DNA of 64,000 nt from Undaria pinnatifida (GCA_012845835.1 JABAKD010000015.1:8619967-8683966); one strand, 5' to 3'; positions 41,331 to 52,735 are shown, counted from the stretch's first letter. Made by a program: numbers and translations. Notes: generated from the letters alone by a model not told the origin.

Positions 41331-41387
41331 AAGGGGACCACGGCTACGGTGGAGGTGGGGGTGGTGGTGGGGGGAGGCGGGGCGTAC

Positions 41388-41500
41388 TCCTTTGTTGCTT
41401 GCCTTAGTAGTTTGACCATGGACCACGCATTCCTCTCGGCACGGAGCACCGTTCATACTCCTAATAGAGACACCTCCAACATTTGGGCGCTCAGTACGTT
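41388..41500 (+). repeat. Dispersed repeat family C
   Basis: CTCCTTTGTTGCTTGCC … GGAGCACCGTTCATACTCC … CTCCAACATTTGGGCGCTCA. Confidence 0.75.
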
Positions 41501-41554
41501 TCTTCCATGTGCTACATAATTTTTTTTTTTGCTCGTGTTATCTGGGGGGGTACT

Positions 41555-41720
41555 CATATCATGCATGGCCGTAGTCGTACTACCGTTGACCTTGGTATCC
41601 GTAAAATGAAGGGATGGATCACGCCGGGTTTTCAACGTCCAGGCAGATATTGCTTGACCAGGCCGGACACGCCGTGTGGTGCTCGGCGAATGAAGGGTGC
41701 GCTTCATCTTACTTGAAGAA
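41555..41720 (+). repeat. Dispersed repeat family D
   Basis: ATGCATGGCCGTAGTC … AAATGAAGGGATGG … CCAGGCAGATATTGC … GCGAATGAAGGG. Confidence 0.65.
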
Positions 41721-41839
41721 CTAGGTACTCAAGGGTACGGTGGGGGGGGGTCACTTCAAGGGTACGGTGGGGGGGGGGGGGTCACTTTTAAGTAGGTCTA
41801 GCTAGCAAGAGTGGCCGGCTAGCCTTACTATTTTCGGTT

Positions 41840-42060
41840 GTGCTTCTCGATTTATGCGCCAATCACTTGCTGGCATGACATTTGCTGTTAAGCTGCCCCA
41901 GCAACACATTGTGTAGCCTTTTTCTGAGCGAGATGCAGAGCCGGTTTCTTTGCGCGAATGACTTGCCGACATGGGGAATTTTCCGTTAAGCTGCGCCAGC
42001 GACATGTTCTGTACCTGGTAGTCCTTTTCCGAGCGAGCTACGACAGAGCGTTTTTTTGTT
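41840..42060 (+). repeat. Two ~110-bp tandem repeats
   Basis: GTTAAGCTGC(C/G)CCAGC, TTTTTCTGAGCGAG and GCGA/CCAATCACTTGC phrases in both. Confidence 0.7.
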
Positions 42061-42099
42061 TGCACGCGAATGGCCGTTGTATGCGCTCGGCACAATGGG

Positions 42100-42330
42100 G
42101 TTCTCCTATTTAGTGCCGGCTGAATAGTTGCTATTGCCGACATAGTGCCGGTGAAGTCGCTTGGCACGACTGGAACCCCCTATTCTACTACCGGTCGGTG
42201 CTATACCCAATAGTGCGGGTGTCCGCTGTTCTGCAGGTATTGTTGGCTGTACCCGTATTGGTGAGATAGGGGGGGTAGCCCCGTTTTCTGTACCGGGCTG
42301 TGAGCCACTCGCACACGAGTGACTCCGTAT
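42100..42330 (+). repeat. Dispersed AGTGCCGGT-type degenerate repeat
   Basis: TAGTGCCGGTG, TTGGCACGACTGG and ACCCAATAGTGCGGGTG. Related sequence at 42720-42755, 43020-43110, 57330-57480 and 57820-57990. Confidence 0.6.
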
Positions 42331-42429
42331 CACTGCCCGAAAGACTTAGGCTTCAGGCTATTTTTTTGGCGCAGCGTCTCTTGCCCTTCCGTTCCGGATT
42401 CATGATTGCGAAATTATAACTAGAGCCTT

Positions 42430-42600
42430 CGCGGGTCATGACAGGAGGTTTTCAAAACCTCGTGGGTCGAGAGGGGTCGAGTCAGGATATGGTTGACGTC
42501 TCACGGGACGGGTCGGGTCGGGTCGGGTCGGGTCAGAAGGTTTCCAAATCTCGCGGGTCGGGACGGGCTACCCTGACTCGACCTTACCCTTGAAAAGCCT
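42430..42600 (+). repeat. CGGGTC-type satellite
   Basis: GACGGGTCGGGTCGGGTCGG with GGTTTTCAAAACCTCG spacers. Confidence 0.85.
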
Positions 42601-42754
42601 TGATTATAACAGCACGAAAGGTTACGTAACAGGGCGGTCACTCGCGCGATTGACCCCGAGTCACTGCAAAACAGGCCCCCAGAAGTGACCGCCTGCCGCA
42701 GCTTTGATGATAGCAGTATCGGTGGTACTAAACTCAGTAGTGCCGGTGTCCGCT

Positions 42755-43019
42755 GACGCATGGTACGATAGAGGTGAACCTTATCTTTTCTGAGGTTTCC
42801 TCAATTTGGGAGCTTAAGGTCTCTCTCCCAAAAACTGATTTAGTAAGAGAAAAAATGAAAACTGCTACGAGAGCGGATGGAAAATCCCATGGCCTAAGGT
42901 ACACGACGAGAATCATGCAAAAAAAAACGGTCGATTTCCGACGATTTTGGGTTAAGGAGCCCCGGGATTCAGGAGAAAAAAATCAGACGAACAGTGCTGC
43001 CTCTATCGTAGCACACGTC
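42755..43019 (+). mobile_element. MITE, same family
   Basis: TIRs GACGCATGGTACGATAGAGG and GACGTGTGCTACGATAGAGG. Flanks CGCT/GGCT are near-identical. Confidence 0.8.
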
Positions 43020-43141
43020 GGCTATACTGCCGGATTTGTTGGAGCTATACCCTTATTGGTACTGCACCCAATAGTGCCGGTGTCCAGTATACTGCCGGTA
43101 CTGTCGACCGGCGGCGCATACCCCGGCATTTATGGGGAAGG

Positions 43142-43477
43142 GACGCGTGCTGCGATAAAAGGCGCACCACTTTTTTTATGAGGCTTCCTCGCTTGCGGAG
43201 CTTAAGAAGAAAAAAACACAACAAGAGAAAAAAAACAAATGATTTTGTTGGAGCAAGAAAAAAACTGCTGCTTCGTATGATCCCGGGTTTGAGAAATCCC
43301 ATGTCCTATTAATAGATATACAACGATAATCATTGCTACAAAAAATAAATTAATGGGGCGTATTTTCCGACGATTTTGGGTCAAGGAGCCCCGTCATTCA
43401 GAAACCATTTTCGCCAAAAAAAGGTATACCTAAATAGCCAAAAAAAGGTATACCTTAATACCCTTATCGTAGCACTA
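43142..43477 (+). mobile_element. MITE, same family, diverged, with an internal duplication
   Basis: Left TIR GACGCGTGCTGCGATAAAAG; the right end (CTTATCGTAGCAC) is recognisable. AGCCAAAAAAAGGTATACCT is repeated near the right end. Confidence 0.6.
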
Positions 43478-43599
43478 TGGGAAAGCTGCCGCTTTAGTGT
43501 AGTATAAGTGAAGGGTGTGCCGTCGCTCCCGTCGCTCTGGTCATAGGTTGCTTGGGGGATATTTGGGGGTCGGAGAAGCACAAAGCAGGGTAGATTGGG

Positions 43600-44170
43600 T
43601 TGATTTTTTGGTGCGGTACGGTTTCACGAGGTTTGTTTTCGTTGTTTTTTTATTGTTTTGTATGGTTTTGTTTCGGTTGGGGGTTGGGTTTTGTTCGGTT
43701 GGGCTTGGTTTGTGGGTTTGTTGGCTCATTGGTTGGATGTTTTTTCGGGTGGTTGATTGGTTTTAGTTACTTAGTTGATTAGATGACTGGTTAAATTTAG
43801 TTTATGGATAGATTAACTTGATTGATTGATGACTTTTTTCCCTCTCCGGTATGTTTCATTGGGGCTGTAAAAGACCGCGAGGGCGGCCGATGTACGCAGC
43901 GTGTAGATTGGCTGTGTGGGATTGGCTTGTTGGTGGTTTGATCGATTTGATTGCTGGCTTGTCTGCGTGTTTGCTTGGCTCGGCTTGGCCTTGGCTTGCG
44001 TGGCTTGCTTCTGGGGTACGCATGGCACAGCAGATATGTAAATCACGATGGCGGCTGGTTTAGACCGCCAAGTATGCTGACCGATGGCTTGATTGATTGG
44101 CTGATTGGTGGATAGATGCGGGATTCTTGATTGCTTGCTTGATTGATTTATTACCTCAACGGTACACATT
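43600..44170 (+). repeat. GGTTTG/TTGATTGA low-complexity tract
   Basis: Irregular TTGGTTGG, GATTGATT and TTGCTTGGC words. No gene. Confidence 0.7.
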
Positions 44171-44424
44171 ATATATCACGTGACCGCTTTGAGCGGAAAT
44201 TCAGAGACCGTTGAGATATTGATATTGAAAACGAAACAGTCCTTCCAGGGATTGGCGTGCCAGAGTGGTAAAGCAGAGATGGTGTAAGTCGTCAGGACGG
44301 CGGCTGATTTTCGCAGCGTGTTGATTCCTTTTTTCTTGTTTCCGACTTTGGTGGGGAAGGGGGTGGGAGGGAGGCAGATTGCCGGGGTTTCTCACAGTAA
44401 CTCCCTGAAATTTTTTCCGGGCGG

Positions 44425-44715
44425 GGATGAAATAAATGCTTCTATGGGTGATCACATGCTAGTAGTAGTGGTGGGTGTCGAAGCAGAACCAAGGCCTCGA
44501 TATGGTACGATACCGATAAACGGGAAATGGAGCCGGTACGGCTTCGATGTAGTCGGCATTTTGGTCAGGATTTTGCCGGTGAGAGGAGAAAATACCTCTG
44601 CGGGTGAGTACATGCTAGTAACAGTAGTGATGGATGTCGAAGGAGAATCGAGTTCTCGATATGATACGCTGCGGTACCGATACACGCGAAATGAAATCGA
44701 TACGACTTTTCGATA
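44425..44715 (+). repeat. Two ~150-bp tandem repeats
   Basis: AAAT(A/-)CTTCT…GGGTGA(T/G)(C/T)ACATGCTAGTA … CTCGATATG(G/A)TACG in both units. Confidence 0.7.
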
Positions 44716-44894
44716 ATGAATGGTCGGTATAGTTCGTCGATTGTTTCGGTCCGGTTCGGTATCAGCATTAAAACGAAACAATCAATATCAGCATAATAAT
44801 GAAAAGAACGGGGGAAAACGCGACACACGCACACACGATCTGTCGAAAGTTGAAAGTTCGATAGAATGATACAAAGTATATCAATATTCCGAAA

Positions 44895-45050
44895 GTTTGA
44901 TACGATATCCGACACTACCCTATACTATATTCCTGGTATAATATGATACATATCGCAAGTCCGAAGATACGATACCCATCACTACCCATATCCCTGGTAT
45001 GATACATATCGACAGTCCGAAGATACGATACCCAACACTAAACTGATATA
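44895..45050 (+). repeat. Three ~60-bp tandem repeats
   Basis: ATACGATA(T/C)CC…ACACTA…CCTGGTAT…ATGATACATATCG(C/A)(A/C)AG(T)CCGAAG units. Confidence 0.75.
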
Positions 45051-45206
45051 ATATACTGTGTTCATAGTACCGTACTACGATAGAGGTGGCACTTTTCGTG
45101 TGAAATGGTTTCTGATCAAAGGGGGGGCTCCTTGACCCAAAAAACCGTCGGAAATACGCCTGCCATTTTCTGCATGAATTTCGTCGAATGAATGCGTACA
45201 GGGTAG

Positions 45207-45475
45207 TGTTAAGATACGGCCTCGAAAGGCCTGTAAGTATCCAAATTTGATATCATTTGAATGGGTTTCGTATGATAAGGTTGGCGTTTTATATTCGGGA
45301 AAGATAGGAAGTAGGTCGGAGGCACGTGCCTCCGATCTCAGAAGCTATCCCGGGCTCTGGTGGAAACGAATAAAGCTACATCTCTACAAAGGAAACGAAA
45401 GTGAGTACTCTCCGAGGACCTGCTCAATTCGCAGACCTGCAGGGGGCACTCTGTGTCCCCACCTTTAATTTAACA
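45207..45475 (+). repeat. 5' LTR
   Basis: TG…CA ends. It contains a stem-loop (GGCCTCGAAAGGCC) 12 bp in, a perfect 20-bp palindrome centred on CACGTG at 45316-45335 and an AATAAA at about 45369. Confidence 0.95.
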
Positions 45476-45508
45476 TGTGGCGTCGACGGCAGGACAGAAA
45501 GAAAACGT

Positions 45509-46814
45509 ATGCCTCTGTCAAGAGCCATGACAGGAGGAGCATCTGGGCCTGAGGTTTTCACCCTCCTGTTGCGTTTGCTGATGACCCATTTCGACGGGGT
45601 TGACACGGAGGAGGGCTACACTAAGTTGCATACTTTTGGAATGTGTAACGGCATGCCTTTTTCTGATCTCAGTCGGGAGTTTCGCGTACTTCTGCCGACC
45701 GCTACGGGGAGTGAGCGTGTCTTGTCTCCGGGGACGGATGTGGTGTTGGAGGTGGTTGGGGTGGCGGCGAATGAGCTATTTCCGGCTCTCCTGCCTGCGT
45801 TGTACCCTGGTTCGAAGGCAACGGACCCGCGGCCATACGCCTCGTTGGATGCTATGTGGCGGACTTTTAGTGACAAATGAGACACCTGCCGTCAACGGCG
45901 AAACATTTTTGTTCTCTCCCTGTTTCTTCGACGGGAGCGCGGTCATCCGCCCCGTCGGGGCCCCGGCCCGCCGATCATGGGCGCGGCCAGGGCCGAGTGC
46001 CGCCCCAGTCGCTTTCGTGGCAGACGGGATCGATCCATCATTCAACTGTCACGCCCATCGATGATTCATCTGACCCTTGGCTTGACCACACATCGAACTG
46101 CTGGCCACTAGAAGAGCATCATTATGCAGAAGTTTTCGCCGTTAAGGCCTCGTTTGAGACAGACGACCCCCCCTTTGGAGCGGCCTCCTTTCACCTCGCG
46201 CTAATGCCCTCCGAGAAAACCGGGGGCTTTGCCTCAACTGCCACGAAGACAACCATTCCATCAAGCATTGTAGGCATCCTTTCATTACTGCGAGTGGCTG
46301 CTTGAACCCTGAACTTGGCCACCTTGGCGACGATGACGCACGCCGACGTTGACACACACGCATGGTCTGCTACCGCCGAGACGACAAATCTTCTCGCCCG
46401 AACAACCACAAGAAAAATCGACACCATCTTTCAGGTCAATCGCGAGGGTACCACCAGGATCAGAGCCAGGCAAACTGTCACAACGATACCACATACACGT
46501 CGGATCACCATGGTGGTATCCTGCGCTCGCCCGCCTCTTCTGCCCCCGCTCCTGCTCCTCGAATGCGCTTTGGAGCCGCCCACAACCCGGGCGAAAATAA
46601 ACTCGCGCGCCAACCTGGCACATTCCGTAACGGCAATCGACAGCTCGACGGCGGTACGGCACCGTCGACAACACTGTCGGGGGGTACCTATTTTTTGGTT
46701 TCAGAAGATGCTCGTGTTCTGTTGCTAGCCTGTCCAGTAACGCAGCACAGATTGCCTCTGTCAAGAGCCCACGGGCTCCTGCACCGTCTGCGGACAATTC
46801 TTACAACGGCGTAG
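45509..46814 (+). pseudogene. gag remnant with CCHC zinc knuckle
   Basis: A first frame from ATG 45509 to 45880 codes a capsid-like stretch (LLMTHFDGVDTEEGYTKLHT … ALYPGSKATDPRPYASLDAM). After frameshifts a zinc knuckle appears at 46230-46271: CLNCHEDNHSIKHC, exactly C-x2-C-x4-H-x4-C. An in-frame TGA follows, then a basic tail to 46814. Retrotransposon nucleocapsid role by family. Confidence 0.75.
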
Positions 46815-47659
46815 TACCGGCGGCGGGAACTAGCGCTTCGAGCGTGGTTTCCTCCAGCCAGGTGTTTTTTTTTTTTTTCGACGACGAGAACGCGCGCTTT
46901 CAGCGACGTTCCCCTCGGTCATGGCCTGAGTTCAGCGACGGGAACCGCACTTCCAGCGCCGTTTCCCTCAGCCGCGGCATAAACTCAGCAATGGAGGTAC
47001 GCGCTCCAAACGCCGCCCCCATCAACCATGGCACGGCAGCCTGCGCTTGGCGCGCTCCCCCTTCAGGCACGCGTCGCGCAACAATATAGCTGCGGCGACT
47101 GCGAGTCGCCTTTTTACGCGTATGTGTTCATCCCCCCTTCTCCCTGACCAGGCGGTGGCGGTCGGTTTGAGGTGTGGGACGGCCGACCCTCGAAACACTT
47201 TTTCTCACCACGAGGTGGCGGTCGATTTGAGGTGTGGGAAGGCCAACACTAAAACACCGAGATCTTTAGTGAGGCTCGATCCGGTGTTTGCTCGCGATAA
47301 CAGCGGGCGCTATGTCCTTTTTTTCCATCAAGGAGGAATCGACAAGATTAGCTACCTCGTCTCCCTTCTCCAAGAGGCATAACAAAAAATAGCCTCCTCG
47401 GGTAAAAACATTATTGCCACTTCCCCGAGCCCCGCTCCAGAAGACGCCCACAGGGTCTACGGACCCTGCTTCGTCTTTTGACACGCTAACCCACGTGTTT
47501 CAGGCTACGTCTGCCCCAGTGGCACAGGAAGAAGATCCGACACTGCGCGACGGGCCAGTGGTGACTCCACGGCCTCCAGCCTGATCAGCTGGACGCTATT
47601 CCCGTAAATTTACGGAAGAATCGCGCCTCTCGTCAAGCAGAAACAGCTCAGAGCCCCTG

Positions 47660-48445
47660 CTCCTTCGGGCGCAGTTAGAGCAGTTTTCTTGCGATTATAC
47701 GCCAAAAAGCGAAGACGCCACGGCGCGAGAAACCGTGGGTTCGGACTCGCGTCGTGCTCCCGAGGCCTGGTGTTCCTGAGGGGGACACTACAGGCCCAAA
47801 GAGCCGAGGACTGGTGTTCCCAGACGGGGACATTGCAGACCCAAATGCCCAACGAGGCTACCGACGGGTTGGCACCGTCCGTGTTTTTTTTGTTTTGTTT
47901 TGTTTTTCATCCTCCGGCGGATGGGGAAAAATAAAGCTTTAGCTCACCACACTTCCACGTATTTTCATACGCGTCGTGTGTCGATCTAACTCAGTTGCTT
48001 TCGCAGCCCAACGCTAGCTTGCGCACCCTTCGGGTCCCATTGTAGGTATAGCGTAAGCTGTCCCAGACGGTTGAACTCAGTGAGGGCGGCTTCTTACGAG
48101 TTTCCGCCAACGAGTGAGGAAGACCCGAGGCGAGAAACCCCAGGTTCGGACTCGCATCTTGCTCCCGAGGCCTGGTGCTCCCGCAAGGGGACCTTACAGG
48201 CCCAAAGAGCCGAGGACTGATGTTCCCAACAGGGGACATTGCAGACCCACAAAAATGTCCAACGAGGCTACCGACGGGTTGGCACCGTCGGGTTTTGCCA
48301 TTTTTCGGGCGCAGTTAGAGCGCAGTCTCGCGCTTTTCCGCCAACGAGCGAAGAAAGACCCGAGGCGAGATACCATGGCTTCGAGTTCGCGTTGTGCTCC
48401 CGAGGCCTGGTGTTCCTGGACGGGGACATTGCAGGCCCAAATTTG
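47660..48445 (+). repeat. Three imperfect ~200-250 bp tandem repeats inside the LTR element
   Basis: Units share phrases such as CCCGAGGCCTGGTGTTCC, GGGGACATTGCAG and ACCGACGGGTTGGCACCGTC at about 47669-47880, 48090-48300 and 48300-48440. A 160-bp foreign repeat (47905-48066) separates units 1 and 2. In one frame they code RQRAKKDPRRDT … CAPEAWCSWTGTLQAQ repeats. Confidence 0.75.
47905..48066 (+). repeat. Repeat family H nested in the LTR element
   Basis: Same 160 bp as 27485-27650; it interrupts the internal tandem repeats after a T-run. Confidence 0.75.
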
Positions 48446-48472
48446 AACACGGCTTTTGACCCTTTTCTCGAA

Positions 48473-48950
48473 TACTCCACAGCCAAAGTGGTGTTATTCT
48501 GGCAGCCCCCATCCTTTTGTCCACCGTGGTCCCCTTCGTCGTTTGCCGTGGACGACGTGCCATCTTCTTGCGCGGAGCAGCATATGATGGCCGAAAAGAC
48601 CAAGTTTTTGCAAGACCATCGAGAAGTGGGGCTCATCATGTCGTCGCCTCGTCCAAGCACACGCAAACGCATCGGTCGAGGTGTGCGCAACTTTGACTCC
48701 GCTGTTGAGGACAGGGGGAAGCAAAACGCCGTGTTATCTGGCAACCTACGCCAAATTCACGCAGAATCCAGCCACAAAAAAAAAACACCCTTTGAGCTCC
48801 TACAACAAGCTTCTGGCTGAATTCAGTCCTCTGGACCCAGTGTGGGTCATCGGTTTCCGGGCGGATGGTCCCAGGGCCAACAACCCATGCCAGGGGAGAG
48901 GAAAAAACTTGCTCGGTGAGGCACTTTCTGCCGTTCGCGAAGCTATTCGC
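48473..48950 (+). pseudogene. NADAR (YbiA-like) domain inside the retrotransposon
   Basis: Frame 1 reads TAKVVLFWQPPSFCPPWSPS, SCAEQHMMAEKTKFLQDHRE and IGRGVRNFDSAVEDRGKQNA, VLSG to 48742. Frame 2, one base further, continues TYAKFTQNPATKKKHPLSSY, DPVWVIGFRADGPRANNPCQ and GRGKNLLGEALSAVREAIRD. These match the NADAR fold's conserved blocks (F-W…SP-S; S-C-A-E-Q-x-M-M; G-R-x-V; K-F-x-Q-N; W-G-x-G; N-L-L-G-x-x-L-x-x-V-R). Known NADAR proteins act on ADP-ribose-linked compounds, including removal of ADP-ribose from nucleic acid. A single-base insertion at ~48743 breaks this copy. Confidence 0.82.
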
Positions 48951-49135
48951 GACAATGAGACCGGTTCGGCGCACCCGGCCTCCCCTAGTCGGTTCCGCAC
49001 CTGCACTGCGAATGCAAGAACCAAGAAATCTCGTCCGCGCCGCAACCGGGCCTTTAGCAACGGCCAGCGCTCGCAAAACTTTCCCCTCGGCGTTTCCGAT
49101 CTATTTCTCGGGCGCGTTGGCCAATGAAAAGCCGT

Positions 49136-49273
49136 GGGGTTTTGGAGATAGCTTCTGGCGTCGCCCCTGACTTTGCGCTGTCAGAACACGGCCCCTGTTT
49201 CGTCAAGGGTACTGTGACGCTGGACGACGTTTCGTTCACTATGAAAATCGCGTATAGCAGTCGAGCAACGCTC
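49136..49273 (+). pseudogene. Possible retropepsin remnant
   Basis: The frame reads SGVAPDFALSEHGPCFVKGT, VTLDDVSFTMKIAYSSRAT before a stop. Position after gag and the β-strand pattern suggest the N-terminal half of an aspartic protease, but the D-S/T-G triad is not there. Weak call. Confidence 0.35.
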
Positions 49274-49559
49274 GACTCGGAGAGGCACTGAACTCCTCTA
49301 CATTTGGGGACCGGCAGCATTGTTTGGGCTCCCAAACACCTCCGAGGGTACTGTGGAGAACAAAGTTCCGCACATCCTCCGGCCACAAGACACAGGAGAG
49401 CACTGGCAAAGTGGGGACCCTCAATGCACGAGTCCAGCGGTAAGTCCGTCACCGCGTTCAATTGCACACGCGCGTACCGCAAAGGCAGCGCCAACGGCAT
49501 CGCCGATTTTTCTGGCCCGTTTTCCAGAGCCTGCTACGGAGTACGACCGCAGTGACTTG

Positions 49560-50200
49560 CCAAACTTCAACCCCGTGTGGTTGCGAAGCCCCAACCCCGT
49601 TGGAGAAAGCGGTATCTACCTCCTACGGACCCGCGGGCTGCGCGCTCCCTCTTCGCCGATCCCAGGGGTCGGCTTGGGTGGACTCGCGCCCTCGCCGAAA
49701 GCACTGTCTTGGGTGGGCTCGTGCCCCACACCGAAAACACAGATTTGGATGGACTCGAACCCCTCGCCGAAAGCACTGTCTTGGGTGGGCTCGTGCCCCG
49801 CCTTGAACATGCTGCCTTGGGTGGGCTCCCTCTCACCTCTACCGCGTTTCACGATTTGCGCACACACGAGCCACGTATAAGGATTGACGGCCTTTCTGCT
49901 TCCCCGGGGCGATTCGTCGCTCGTGTTTCTGCCTCCGTCGCCACTAACGAAGGCTGTACCGGCCGCGGATCGATTTCACCTGCCGCCGACACCGTTTTCG
50001 CTTCGGTTTTTGCCATACCCATCGAGGGTGGCACGGGCTCCGCAGAAGCCCTGGCTGCAGCGACGCCCATCGCACAGCCGACTTATCTATCCCGGAGTTC
50101 TTTGCAGGAGACGGCCCCCGCCGTGACCACCGGTTCGACTGTGTCCGTCTCCGCCATGCTTGGCACTCCAGCCCCTCCGTCGTCGACGACGCGCCGACGA
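49560..50200 (+). other. Low-complexity region where RT/RNase H would be expected
   Basis: It contains a duplicated segment (GAAAGCACTGTCTTGGGTGG at 49697 and 49778, with flanks) and Ser/Thr/Pro-rich coding potential in several frames. No F-x-D, Y-x-D-D or RNase H motif is visible in any plus-strand frame. Confidence 0.5.
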
Positions 50201-50499
50201 ACAGCGACAACAACGGGTAAAGCACCCCCGCTGTAGATTATGGACTCGGGCCCGGTGGGGCCCCTCGGCCATCTTCCAGACGTGGTACAACCCCGTCGCA
50301 AGTCCCACGGCCGCGGCCGACCCCGTCGACCGCCGCGACCCCTGCTCTTGCCGACCCGCCGGTCCGCACGGTGCCACTACCGTCCGACCGCGACCACGCA
50401 GAGCCTATATGGGAACTCCCCTCTTACGGCTCACGCCTTCTCCTGGTGGCACGCCGACTGCATATACAAGGTCGGACGCCCTCGGCAACGCTGCTGAAT

Positions 50500-51600
50500 T
50501 GCGGTTCGCTGATTCCGTCGCGCGTTATTCACATGACGATTGGAAGCGAGAGCAGCACGCTGAGCCGACGTGCCACGCCACGATGCGTTACGTTTCTACC
50601 GGCCGGCCATCGGTCCTGCCGCCCGACTTTTTGGCGTGCTACCTCTCGCACAAGCGTCCATCCCTCTCAAACCTCAAGGAGCTGGCGGGTAAGGGTCGAC
50701 TACATACAACCGACGACGACATCGTCCTACTCGTCCGTAACCCGACATTGCCACCAACAAGGTCTGACAAACCCAACTCTGTGGGGCGAGTTGCTTGCCT
50801 GCTAAACGATGAGCCAGTTCGCATCTACGCTCCCCTGCTCATGCGCTCTTGGATCATGCAAGCTTGTCACTCGACGGCCTCTTGTCACCTTGGCACCACG
50901 CGCACGTTGCGCATGCTGGAGCGTTTTTATTGGTGGATTGGCATGAGTGTGTGCACCCGGTGGTGGCTTCGCCACTGCTTATAGTGCCAAGCGCGGAAAA
51001 CCCCACGGCTGACTGTCCGCTGGCCCATCATCACAATGCCTCTGCCGGAAGGTCCAGGTATCGCCGTCAGTGTTGACTACTTCGGCCCCCTTCCGGTCAC
51101 ACCACGAGGCAACACCTACATCCTGCTGTTTACCGATCGCTTCAGTCGTCGGGCAGACATGTTCCCCGTCACTGCCGCTGAGTTCACCGCGTAGGGTACA
51201 GCCAATATCCTGGTGAACCAATACATCCCCTAGTGGGGGTGCCCGCGCACCATACTCTCGGACAACGGACTGCAGTTCTGCTCCAAGCTTTCACGAGCTG
51301 TATATCAGCTGTTGGGTGTACACAAGCTTGCTACAAGCTCCTATCATCCCAACTGTAACGGGGGCGTTGAGCGGGTAAGTCACACTATGGCACAAATGCT
51401 GGCTATGGTCGTCAACGAGCGACAAGACGATTGGGACTTGCATCTGCCCCACGTAGAATTCGCTTACAACAATTCTGTCAGCGCGGCGACGGGCTTGGCG
51501 CCCAACGAGGTCCACATGGGCAGACTCCCACGGCTCCTCCTGACGATTTTTGACCGCACAAGTGTCGTGGGACACCAGAGTCTGGCCCGTGACCACCTGG
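50500..51600 (+). pseudogene. Integrase (HHCC finger and DDE core)
   Basis: Zinc finger: His codons at 50868 and 50885 (ACHSTASCHLG), Cys at 50976 and 50985. The core has Asp at 51075 (SVDYFGPLP), Asp at 51261 (LSDNGLQFC) and Glu at 51369 (GGVERVSHTM), a D,D-35-E arrangement. Three in-frame TAG stops at 50982, 51192 and 51231 disable it. From 51312 the frame stays open through the integrase C-terminus (WAWVYNSAST, LKAKLALNWTGPYKVLAIGP) to 52400. Confidence 0.92.
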
Positions 51601-52129
51601 CCTATTGCGACTTGGCCACCGACCGGCAAAAGCGCGCGAACGACATTGTCCGCGCACACCACGCCCTCACCGTTTCCCGTGTTAACCGCAGAAACTCCGC
51701 CCTCGCCAACGCGCTGTGTCCAGCACCTAACTTCACTGTGGGTGGTTGGGCATGGGTATACAATTCTGCCTCTACCATCCGCCAGGGTGTGAAGGCGAAC
51801 ACCGACGCCAAGGTACTCAAGGCCAAACTCGCGCTTAACTGGACGGGCCCGTACAAGGTCCTGGCCATCGGTCCCTGCTCCGCCGCCGAGACCCCGGACG
51901 GCTCGCCGCTCGGGAACAACCTCCTCTATTTGGATCTCCCTTCCGACCTGCCCGGTTCGGACGCTCGTCGGCGTGTGGCCATCGAGCGCTGCAAACCCTG
52001 TGCCAACCCCCACGACAGCGGGGACATGCCCAAATACCTACCGGCGGGACTGACACAGTACGTGCTCAACAATTTTTCCAAGAAGTCCCCGCCGTACCAC
52101 GTCACTCAAGACGACGTTTCGACTCCCCT

Positions 52130-52735
52130 CCAACGACTGGAGGTGGAGCAGATCACTGGTCATCAGTCGGTACGGGGGCGTGGTGGCGTCATCGCGGTGC
52201 TATACAAGACGCATTGGGCGGGACTCTCTCCGAACCTTCCTGGGAGCGGGAAATGGACCTTCACCTCTCCCGCTCCCACATCTTGCGTTATTGGGCCGGA
52301 ACCCCGGACCAGCACCGCCAAACCAACCGCCTCTACCGCCGAATGCGGACCGGGACGGCACAGCGTGAGCTCTCCCGCAACAACGGAGAACGTTTCCTAG
52401 CGCCGGGGTACGCCTGTGTTCCCCGCGCCTATTGGCTCCGTCGCTACCACGACACAGTACTCCCTAAGGGAGCCCACTTTTGGTACAAGGGAGACGATGG
52501 GTTATGGTGGCTTGGAAAATTCAGCGCGAGCACTACCGAGGACAAGATATACCTGGTCCGCTTTCAGCACGACCCGGGACCGATTAAACTTCCTCTTCCC
52601 CCAGCGCGCTACACGACTTCGACGGGAGCCGTTCGAGGCTCTTGGTGCTTGCAAGTTCACATCGCCAGTGCGTTTCCTCGGGGAATCCAACGTAACGTGG
52701 ACGAATCTCGAGGCGCGGCCGTGGCCAGTTGACTT
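52130..52735 (+). pseudogene. Chromodomain split by a frameshift, then SH3/Tudor-like tail
   Basis: One frame gives VEQITGHQSVRGRGG, VLYKTHWAGLS up to ~52225. The next frame gives EPSWEREMDLHLSRSHILRY W, the two halves of a chromodomain. The second frame goes on to HFWYKGDDGLWWLGKFSAST, YLVRFQHDPGPIKLPLPPAR, a small β-barrel-like module. Chromodomains in Ty3/gypsy integrases are known to direct insertion to marked chromatin. Confidence 0.75.

Noticed and set aside
47047-47382. Additional retrotransposon gene between gag and NADAR
   Set aside because: An open frame exists but no conserved motif, and neighbouring frames are equally open.
50982-51233. Three TAG stops in the integrase as a sign of directed C-to-T mutation (RIP-like or methylation decay)
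   Set aside because: The residues expected at these places in relatives are more easily reached by other changes than C-to-T, and neighbouring CpGs are intact.
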